Shown one piece after another: positions 1 through 5,022 of a DNA stretch of 5,022 nt (position 1 is the stretch's first letter; each line of letters opens with the position of its first letter). The notes under the pieces are model-generated. The model had not been told where the DNA came from and made no database searches. It saw nothing but the letters and a program-made list of their open reading frames with translations. The DNA comes from an uncultured Capnocytophaga sp. (GTDB lineage Bacteria; Bacteroidota; Bacteroidia; Flavobacteriales; Flavobacteriaceae), in contig NZ_CALGWU010000015.1 in assembly GCF_937936315.1 (NCBI RefSeq), positions 1 through 5,022 of the forward strand. Direction: 5' to 3'. The translations under genes and the position numbers were made by a program.

Positions 1-123
1 AATTTTCTGTTCACCGGAACAGAGCAAGTTGTGTTTTGAGGCACGCATTAGGCGTTTAGGCACTCAAAACAACTTGCCCTTGCAGGGAGCTTAAAACGCA
101 CTCCGAAGTCGTGGCGATTAGAC
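1..123. other. GC-richer, hairpin-dense intergenic segment
   Basis: By direct count, bases 1-120 contain 57 G or C (about 47%), clearly more than the effector half of the operon. Besides the main inverted repeat at 24-77 there are TCTGTTC/GAACAGA (6-12 with 17-23, loop ACCG), CCCT/AGGG (77-80 with 84-87) and GGAG/CTCC (86-89 with 101-104). Short open frames exist on both strands but none starts with ATG or looks like a known protein. It may be a dispersed intergenic repeat, the edge of a mobile element, or part of a structured RNA. Confidence 0.5.
24..77. repeat. Large imperfect inverted repeat downstream of the operon
   Basis: Left arm 24-40 (GCAAGTT, bulge, GTTTTGAG) pairs with right arm 63-77 (CTCAAAAC then AACTTGC), giving a stem of about 15 bp with a 2-base bulge at 31-32. 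The 22-base loop can form a small inner hairpin, CGC (44-46) with GCG (52-54). The structure lies about 47 bases beyond the stop codon of the DUF4280 gene. No T-run follows on either strand, so it is not a standard intrinsic terminator, although it may stabilise or end the operon transcript. Confidence 0.7.
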
Positions 124-477
124 TTATTCCACATTGTGATTTTCGTTATGTCCTTTATCTTTTATGGTAATTTTACCGCCTACTGAGCACATACAATAGG
201 AGTTTTCTGTAAGTATTTTTTGCCCGTTGATAGAGTCCTTCTCTGTGGTATCTTCCCATTTAATGGGAGCAGGCACACAAGGTAAATAACCACCAGAAGA
301 AGGTTTTAGTTTACATTGCTTAAAAGGCTGTATATTGGAATTCGCTTGCTTGTCCTCCTCTGTAGCCATAGCTTTACCCTCAATAGTTACAAAATCTTGA
401 CTTGTAACATTGAGTTTACTTGTTGCAGTACCTTGATTGCAACTGAGTTCTGCAGTATCAGTGATGATTTGTGGCAT
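124..477 (-). CDS. DUF4280 PAAR-like spike-tip protein
   Basis: A 117-residue small protein recognised as DUF4280, the PAAR-like family that includes Francisella IglG. Proteins of this family are thought to cap the VgrG trimer, sharpen the spike and bind a metal. Visible signs are the opening MPQIITDTAELSCNQG (1-16), the segment QCKLKPSSGGYLPCVPAPIKW (split here as QCKLKPSSGG, 54-63, and YLPCVPAPIKW, 64-74), and SYCMCSVGGKITI at 93-105. Five cysteines (C13, C55, C67, C95, C97) are candidate metal ligands; the CxC at 95-97 is characteristic. No signal peptide or membrane segment is seen, as expected for a protein loaded on the spike in the cytoplasm. The gene starts 17 bases after the lipoprotein stop and ends the operon. 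It has no effector extension of its own, so it is probably a structural partner of the upstream VgrG. No strong ribosome binding site is visible, which is usual in Bacteroidota. Confidence 0.88.
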   Translation of the reverse strand: MPQIITDTAELSCNQGTATSKLNVTSQDFVTIEGKAMATEEDKQANSNIQPFKQCKLKPSSGGYLPCVPAPIKWEDTTEKDSINGQKILTENSYCMCSVGGKITIKDKGHNENHNVE

Positions 478-494
478 AACTAATAAAAATTATT

Positions 495-1223
495 TCACTT
501 TTTTATTGCTCTATCTTTATTCTCTTTACTATTCTTTAATTGAGGTAACCCAGAAAGATCTATTGCTTTATTATTATAGCGTTCATATTCTTCTCGAGTA
601 TATGTCCCAGCTACACAATCAAAGATATATTCATAATAAACATCAATAAAAACATCTATTACTTCTTTAACAACTGCCACTGTCCATTTTTTTTCTTTTT
701 CATCAAAATCAAAGTCTAATTCATTTGCTTCTCTATGTTTTCCCGTTCGCAAATTGATAACTCCATCTTTTTCTAATACCTCTAAAACCTTATTAAAAGA
801 CCATTTCTCAAATTTTGCTTCTTCATCTACCTGTGTTTCATCTCCTATAGCATCATATTGTCTCCAAACACCTATTTTTACAGTACTTCTAAGTCCTGCA
901 AAAGCTCCATATTCTTTTAGTCTTCCGTTGGGGTAATAAAAATACATATAATAATGGTAGGAAGGCTTAGGAGGTATCACAAGATAATATATATCATCTC
1001 CCCCTACAAATGATTCAAAAGCACTCCCATCTGCTAATATATAAAATGGGGGACGTGTTGGATCTTCTTTATAACCTTCATAGTTTCTTTTGTATAATTC
1101 AAAATCAAATCGTTTAAACATAATTGTATCTTTTAAAGAGTTTTTAACTTCAATGCTATATCTTTGCGCATTTTTACATTGTAAAAATAGAGTGATGATT
1201 ATTAAGCTTATAAATATTCTCAT
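495..1223 (-). CDS. YwqK/MORN-like lipoprotein, candidate immunity protein for the VgrG metallopeptidase
   Basis: A 242-residue predicted lipoprotein that starts 11 bases after the vgrG stop, so it is very probably co-transcribed. Residues 1-15 are a short hydrophobic signal (MRIFISLIIITLFLQ) followed by C16, the likely lipidated cysteine. The lipobox is not canonical: Gln stands at -1, where Gly, Ala or Ser is usual. No acidic residues follow the cysteine, so there is no obvious surface-export signal of the Capnocytophaga type, and a periplasm-facing anchor is likely. YYPNGRLKEYG at 96-106 and IGVWRQYDAIGDE at 117-129 form a YwqK-like (MORN-related) pair, as in annotated 'YwqK family antitoxin' proteins. 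The segment about 137-242 is rich in charged and aromatic residues and ends in a lysine-rich tail. Position next to a toxin-bearing VgrG suggests immunity against the metallopeptidase, but no direct evidence shows this. The start at 1223 is preferred over 1283 because it places the signal peptide at the N terminus and avoids overlap with vgrG. Confidence 0.85.
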   Translation of the reverse strand: MRIFISLIIITLFLQCKNAQRYSIEVKNSLKDTIMFKRFDFELYKRNYEGYKEDPTRPPFYILADGSAFESFVGGDDIYYLVIPPKPSYHYYMYFYYPNGRLKEYGAFAGLRSTVKIGVWRQYDAIGDETQVDEEAKFEKWSFNKVLEVLEKDGVINLRTGKHREANELDFDFDEKEKKWTVAVVKEVIDVFIDVYYEYIFDCVAGTYTREEYERYNNKAIDLSGLPQLKNSKENKDRAIKK

Positions 1224-1234
1224 AATATCATTTT

Positions 1235-4200
1235 TTATTCCAATAATGTACTTTCTCGTACTATTAACCATTGCCAATGCCACGTAAGATAACGCTCTTT
1301 TGGCGAGTCTATTCGATTTTTTGTAACAGGGTTTACTCCCAGATGTGAATAGTCCATTATGTTGTTTGTTTCCATTGCTTTGAATACAAAAAAGTTCTTA
1401 TCTCTTATTTTTTCTTCCATCCTTGATTTATATATTTCTGATGGGTAGTAGAATGAATGTGGCAATCCTAAAGCGTGTAAACACTCGTGTGCAATGGTTT
1501 CCTTTTGGTGCCCATTAAATAACATTACACATTTAGATACTGAATCAAAATAACCTCCTGCTCCTTCAGTATTAGGTTCCTTATATTCAAGATCAAGAAA
1601 ATACAATTTAAAATAATTTGTATAAACAGTAGAATATTTACGTTCAAATTCATTTTTGACAAAATTATCCAATCCATTATTATCTGTTATTGTTTTAGAG
1701 ACAATTGTAAAAGGATAAGGCGCAGGTAAATTTAAACAGAAAGACTCTCCTTGAGCACTGTTAGGGTCTTTTTCAAGTAAATTTACTTTGATCAACGCCT
1801 GTCCTAAAGCTTTTTTTAAGAAATTAAAATTATTATCTTTACTAATAATATAATCTCTCATTATAGTTTTTATATAAACAGGAAGTATATTGATAGTTTT
1901 TACAATAGGTGCAATCATTGTAATGCAGCCTGCTAAATTTTCTGTTTTGTTCCCTTTTTCATCTACTTTAATGGCATATATTTTAATATCTATATCCTTG
2001 TCAAACTTTATTCCCTGTCCATTTTTATCTATGACTTGAAATGCCTTACAAGTAATTTTTATAGTTTCTCTTTTACCCGATTTAGGCCGCTCTATTTTTA
2101 ATCTATCAATCCCTATAAAATAATGATCAGCAGTTAGTTCTTTTGTCTCATCATTGAGTTTAAACACTAAATAATCAGGTTTTTCTTTACTTAAAAATTT
2201 AATCTGTAACTCAATTTCAGCTTCACTCACTCCATAATTCTCTGTTTTAGGAAATAAGGCAATAAAAGACTTGTAATGAGTAAAATTTTGCTCAATACCA
2301 TTCTTATTCTTGATTTTAAAGTTAAAAAGGGAAAAATCTTTTCTCAGTTTATTTTGTGATTCATCACTATGTCCATATTGGGTTCCATCAAGTTTGAAAT
2401 TTTCTATTATATTACCACCTCTGTTTACATACCAACTATTGGGATTGGATATAAAAAATGAACTATAAGTGTTAGAAGGATTGTTTTGTTTTTCTATTTG
2501 CATTTCAGCATCTGTTTTACTATAATACTTTCCGATAAGATCTATATATTTCTCAGTATCATTAATTCCTTTCACATTGCTGTTTTCTTTATAACAATCA
2601 AACCCAAATTCTCCTTTCCAATCTTTTTTAGTTCTAAAATGCACTAAAACATAAGTATCAGGGAGAGTCTCTATTATTTCATACTCTTCTGCTTTATTAC
2701 TATGCTTTGTGCCTTGCTGTCCTTTCACCTCAAGCAAGCCCTTAGAGTTTACCGTTGCCAACTCATCTGAGTGGATAAAGAGTTTTTCTACTCCTGCCAC
2801 ATTTGTTTCCTTTGCCTCTATCTTCATCAGGTTGTCGGAACTGAGCAAGGCATTGCCTAAACGTGCCTCATATTCAGCTACGATTTGTCTGAGTAGCGGA
2901 GTCTCCATAATCATTTGCTGTAATATTTGCATTGTAGCTTGTCCACCTACAGTGAAGTTGAGGTTATTCCCCACACTCAGGTCAAAGTTTTTACCTGCAT
3001 TCATACAGATGTTATTCGGCGCATAAAGATTGATATTGCCTTGCCCGTCCATCTCATAAATATTACGGCTCGCATCCTCAATTCTCACACTCCCCTCTGC
3101 ATCATTAAGGAGTATTTTGGTGCCACTTTGCGTATGTATAGCTTTGGTCGTTGGGTTATACCCACTCTTTGCCGCGCCGTTATAATGCGCCCCCAATACA
3201 AATGGTCGTTCAGCATTGCCATTCTCAAAATCTACCATTACCTCTTCGCCTACCTCTGGGATAAAATAAAAACCTTTACCACTACCTGCATAAGGCTGTA
3301 TCATCCGTATCCACGGGCTCAGTTGTTCGCCTTTCTGCCAAAAGAACTGTACCCGTACACGTCCCATTCCTTGAGGGTCGTTGTTATCTTTAACGATAGC
3401 AGGTTGCTGTTCTGCTTTGGGAAAAGCCTCGGCATTGTAATCCGCAGGGGTGCGCATCATCGGGATAGCCTCAAAACTATTTTCATAGTTCATACCGCTG
3501 TGGTAGTGCGATATTTTTATCACTCTATAGGTCTCCATCGCATGTGCATTGATGTCGGTAAGACACGCGAAGGTGTTCATCCTCAGACGTGGGTCGCGAC
3601 TACGCCCTGTTACTTTAAGTGATAGCTCCCTTAAATCTTTTTCCTGACGCACTACTTCTTCTAAATCTATATCCGATTGTTCTAATGAGGTAGCTGAGTG
3701 ATACTTTTGTGGTATCTTTTTGAAGAGCTTTTTAGAAGCATTTTTGGCATCCGTCTGTATAGGATTGTTTTTGTACTCACAACAAGCACTTTCAGCGTCC
3801 TTTCTATAAACTTCAGACCTATGGAAATCGTAAGCGATATATTCAAACTCCTGTGGCTTCATCTCTAAGGTAAAGTCCTCATCAATAAGATTTAAGTTCT
3901 CCCCCAAGTCTATCGTCTCTTGAAGTTTATTGCCAAAGATAAGTTTACTACCATCATAATAAAAGTATTCACCATACAAATTAGCTAAGCGACATATAAA
4001 ATCGTAATCAGATTCGTTGTATTGCACCGTATAAGGCAATGCTCTTGTAGTGTTTACCCCTGCTGAGCTATCAACCTGAGCAGAATTATCATAACCTTCA
4101 CCTACTGAGGCTATAATTTCCTTGAGGGTTTTGTGTTCATAAGAACGACAGGCTTTGCCTTGATCTAACAAAATACTTGGTGCATTGCCTGAGATATAGA

Positions 4201-4546
4201 GTGTGCCATAACCACCGCCTGTTTGTCGTTTGCAATAAATTCTGGTGATAATCCCTGAAAAGTGCTGTACTACTTCGCCGTATTGGTAGAACTTAATAGT
4301 AAGAGGCTGACCAAGTAGGTCGCGGGAATGCTCCATAATGTACTCATTAAAAGCATCAAAAGAGTCTTCAGGGGTTTCAATAGTAAAAGTGTCGTGCTGG
4401 CAGTTGTATTGATGCAGTTCTACCTTGTAGCTTTCTTTGGCTAAGAAGTCTTTACCATTGGAACTGAGCAGACAGTAGACCACAGGATTAGTTTTATCTT
4501 CTAAAAACTCCTTGAAGGTTTTGATTTTCATATCTTTCAATTCCAT
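1235..4546 (-). CDS. vgrG: Specialised T6SS spike protein VgrG with C-terminal zinc metallopeptidase effector domain
   Basis: A 1103-residue T6SS spike protein that carries its own toxin. Residues about 25-370 match the gp27-like VgrG base (FSGIITRIY at 96-104). Residues about 385-457 are the gp5-type OB fold, with PQGMGRVRV at 391-399 and PEVGEEVMVDFENG at 430-443. Residues about 470-545 are the start of the beta spike. Residues 620-890 form a middle extension with beta-rich character (HFRTKKDWKGEFGFD near 636-650), of a kind I recall in Bacteroidota T6SS proteins. The last 200 residues are a metzincin-like protease: HECLHALGLPH at 1020-1030 gives three zinc ligands (H1020, H1024, H1030) and the catalytic E1021; NNIMDYS at 1061-1067 is a Met-turn. 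VgrG proteins trimerise and are fired into rival cells, where this domain should cut protein. The start at 4546 was chosen because the promoter at 4576-4607 lies just upstream; Met6 at 4531 is an alternative. A frame extending to 4693 would span the promoter. Target and activity are inferred. Confidence 0.93.
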   Translation of the reverse strand: MELKDMKIKTFKEFLEDKTNPVVYCLLSSNGKDFLAKESYKVELHQYNCQHDTFTIETPEDSFDAFNEYIMEHSRDLLGQPLTIKFYQYGEVVQHFSGIITRIYCKRQTGGGYGTLYISGNAPSILLDQGKACRSYEHKTLKEIIASVGEGYDNSAQVDSSAGVNTTRALPYTVQYNESDYDFICRLANLYGEYFYYDGSKLIFGNKLQETIDLGENLNLIDEDFTLEMKPQEFEYIAYDFHRSEVYRKDAESACCEYKNNPIQTDAKNASKKLFKKIPQKYHSATSLEQSDIDLEEVVRQEKDLRELSLKVTGRSRDPRLRMNTFACLTDINAHAMETYRVIKISHYHSGMNYENSFEAIPMMRTPADYNAEAFPKAEQQPAIVKDNNDPQGMGRVRVQFFWQKGEQLSPWIRMIQPYAGSGKGFYFIPEVGEEVMVDFENGNAERPFVLGAHYNGAAKSGYNPTTKAIHTQSGTKILLNDAEGSVRIEDASRNIYEMDGQGNINLYAPNNICMNAGKNFDLSVGNNLNFTVGGQATMQILQQMIMETPLLRQIVAEYEARLGNALLSSDNLMKIEAKETNVAGVEKLFIHSDELATVNSKGLLEVKGQQGTKHSNKAEEYEIIETLPDTYVLVHFRTKKDWKGEFGFDCYKENSNVKGINDTEKYIDLIGKYYSKTDAEMQIEKQNNPSNTYSSFFISNPNSWYVNRGGNIIENFKLDGTQYGHSDESQNKLRKDFSLFNFKIKNKNGIEQNFTHYKSFIALFPKTENYGVSEAEIELQIKFLSKEKPDYLVFKLNDETKELTADHYFIGIDRLKIERPKSGKRETIKITCKAFQVIDKNGQGIKFDKDIDIKIYAIKVDEKGNKTENLAGCITMIAPIVKTINILPVYIKTIMRDYIISKDNNFNFLKKALGQALIKVNLLEKDPNSAQGESFCLNLPAPYPFTIVSKTITDNNGLDNFVKNEFERKYSTVYTNYFKLYFLDLEYKEPNTEGAGGYFDSVSKCVMLFNGHQKETIAHECLHALGLPHSFYYPSEIYKSRMEEKIRDKNFFVFKAMETNNIMDYSHLGVNPVTKNRIDSPKERYLTWHWQWLIVRESTLLE

Positions 4547-4575
4547 ACGCAATTGTGTTATTATTAAATTAAGAG

Positions 4576-4607
4576 CAAAGTAACGAAAAATAAGGCAATT
4601 AAACAAA
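4576..4607 (-). promoter_or_regulatory. Bacteroidota-type promoter of the vgrG operon
   Basis: On the minus strand, TTTG (4607-4604) is followed after 20 bases by TTACTTTG (4583-4576). This matches the Bacteroidota primary sigma factor pattern TTTG-N19-TAnnTTTG with one mismatch (T for A in the second base of the -7 box). The expected transcription start is near 4570, leaving a leader of about 24 bases before the ATG at 4546. This decides the gene start, because the longer reading frame to 4693 would begin upstream of the promoter. One copy of the AAAATAAGGCAA motif lies between the two boxes. Confidence 0.7.
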
Positions 4608-4828
4608 TTATTTTGAAGAAAAATAAGAAATATTTTTGAAAGTGTAAGTAAAATAAGGCAATTCGTGATGAATAGAAGATTAGCAAGATACACTTATTTA
4701 CCTATTTTTTGTTGTATGCACTTAGCAGTTGAACCTACCGTTCAGATCTTTATTTGATATTTTTTTGCTCGCTAAAAAAATAATTGTACCTTTGCATCGT
4801 GAGTTAAAACACAATAAAAATAAGGCAA
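4587..4828 (+). repeat. Three copies of AAAATAAGGCAA in the intergenic region
   Basis: The 12-base word occurs at 4587-4598, 4650-4661 and 4817-4828. The first two copies extend to 14 bases (AAAATAAGGCAATT). Copy 1 lies between the two boxes of the vgrG promoter and copy 3 lies about 20 bases downstream of the divergent promoter's -7 box. This placement would suit a shared regulator, but AT-rich intergenic DNA yields chance repeats easily, so the role is only a suggestion. Confidence 0.5.
4764..4794 (+). promoter_or_regulatory. Divergent Bacteroidota-type promoter pointing out of the window
   Basis: On the plus strand, TTTG (4764-4767) is followed after exactly 19 bases by TACCTTTG (4787-4794), a perfect match to TTTG-N19-TAnnTTTG. 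Transcription should start near 4800 and run rightward. No gene follows within the remaining 220 bases: the first ATG (4833) is stopped after two codons. The target gene must lie beyond 5022, with a long leader, or the product is a non-coding RNA. Confidence 0.75.
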
Positions 4829-4849
4829 AGCGATGAATTAAATTCCGTA

Positions 4850-4865
4850 ACTAAATCATTACCTA
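4850..4865 (+). repeat. 16-base direct repeat, copy 1
   Basis: ACTAAATCATTACCTA occurs here and again at 4982-4997, exactly 132 bases apart. With the two preceding bases the match is 17 of 18. The 3' end of this copy (TTACCTA) is the left arm of a small hairpin with a T-run. The function is unknown; it could be a regulator binding site or a remnant of a longer tandem duplication. Confidence 0.75.
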
Positions 4866-4876
4866 TTAGGTTTTTT
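4861..4876 (+). terminator. Weak hairpin plus T-run, possible attenuator
   Basis: ACCT-ATT-AGGT (4861-4871) can form a 4-bp stem with a 3-base loop and continues into a run of six T (4871-4876). It lies about 60 bases downstream of the expected start of the plus-strand transcript. The stem is too short for a strong intrinsic terminator, so a role as attenuator or simple coincidence are both possible. Confidence 0.25.
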
Positions 4877-4981
4877 ACAAAATAGAATTGATTGTAAGTA
4901 AGGAAGTTAGGAAAATAGTTTATTCTTTGTACCCAGAAGTTACTGAGAAAATAGGTGTAATCAAATAAAATAAGAACTATT

Positions 4982-4997
4982 ACTAAATCATTACCTA
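4982..4997 (+). repeat. 16-base direct repeat, copy 2
   Basis: This is an exact second copy of the 16-base sequence at 4850-4865. Its 3' flank diverges (AATCTT instead of TTAGGT), so the hairpin and T-run next to copy 1 are absent here. The window ends 25 bases later, so further copies to the right cannot be excluded. Confidence 0.75.
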
Positions 4998-5022
4998 ATC
5001 TTCTTGTAATTCCTGTATCTTC

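Larger units (their letters stand above)
4547..5022. other. Divergent intergenic region with no convincing gene
   Basis: This 476-base AT-rich stretch separates the vgrG operon from whatever lies to the right. It holds two divergent promoters (4576-4607 minus, 4764-4794 plus), three copies of AAAATAAGGCAA, a 16-base direct repeat pair, and a small hairpin followed by six T (4861-4876). I found no tRNA-like fold and no plausible ATG-initiated gene on either strand. A minus-strand frame open to the right edge ends at 4804, but it does not look like a real protein. Confidence 0.7.

Noticed and set aside
2..94. A plus-strand open frame entering from the left edge and ending at 92-94
   Set aside because: It is only 30 codons long, runs through the inverted repeats and resembles no known protein.
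620..627. TATCTTTG on the minus strand, resembling a -7 promoter box before the DUF4280 gene
   Set aside because: It lies inside the lipoprotein coding sequence and has no TTTG at the expected distance upstream, so it is probably a coding coincidence.
1224..1283. A 20-residue N-terminal extension of the lipoprotein
   Set aside because: It would overlap the 3' end of vgrG and bury the signal peptide, whereas the start at 1223 gives a normal lipoprotein signal and an 11-base gap.
437..1287. Small plus-strand open frames at 437-649, 754-936 and 1090-1287
   Set aside because: All are antisense to the lipoprotein or to the ends of its neighbours and have no features of real proteins.
2927..3622. 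A 231-codon open frame on the plus strand
   Set aside because: It lies wholly antisense to the conserved OB-fold and base region of VgrG and shows no recognisable protein features. The minus-strand reading is clearly the real gene.
4547..4693. A 49-residue hydrophobic N-terminal extension of VgrG that looks like membrane segments
   Set aside because: It spans the promoter at 4576-4607 and would begin upstream of it. VgrG proteins are cytoplasmic spike components without membrane segments.
4804..5022. A minus-strand frame open from the right edge for 72 codons
   Set aside because: Its composition (many Phe, Tyr, Asn, Ile, Leu) looks like translated AT-rich DNA. It has no ATG in frame and would run head-on into a near-perfect plus-strand promoter. 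Sequence beyond 5022 could revive it as a gene end.

Overview
The window looks like chromosomal DNA of a Bacteroidota bacterium, most probably of the class Flavobacteriia. The clues are low GC content, promoters of the Bacteroidota type (TTTG, about 19-20 bases, then TAnnTTTG), no strong Shine-Dalgarno sequences, and protein types typical of the Bacteroidota type VI secretion system (T6SS subtype iii). I cannot fix the genus from sequence alone; Capnocytophaga or a relative would fit.

Three genes form one operon on the minus strand, read from right to left. It begins at a clear promoter (4576-4607). First comes a 1103-residue 'specialised' VgrG (1235-4546). It has a VgrG spike core (about residues 1-620), a middle extension (about 620-890) and a C-terminal zinc metallopeptidase domain (about 900-1103) with a complete HExxHxxGxxH motif and a Met-turn. 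Eleven bases later starts a 242-residue lipoprotein (495-1223) with a YwqK/MORN-like motif pair; it is the best candidate for the cognate immunity protein. Seventeen bases after that comes a 117-residue DUF4280 PAAR-like protein (124-477), the probable metal-binding tip of the same spike. Together they read as a self-contained delivery cassette: spike with built-in effector, protector of the producing cell, and spike tip.

The right end (4547-5022) has no convincing gene. It carries the VgrG promoter, a near-perfect divergent promoter on the plus strand (4764-4794), a 16-base direct repeat in two copies and a 12-base motif in three copies. The divergent promoter probably serves a gene beyond the window. 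The left end (1-123) also has no gene. It is richer in GC than the effector part of the operon and is packed with inverted repeats, including an approximately 14-bp stem with a 2-base bulge.

The most interesting features are the metallopeptidase-armed VgrG with an adjacent lipoprotein, and a sharp fall in GC content inside the vgrG gene at the point where the spike core ends and the effector extension begins. The fall suggests that the toxin half was acquired or exchanged as a module. The general architecture is known among Bacteroidota. The specific effector and immunity pair is not one I can name.
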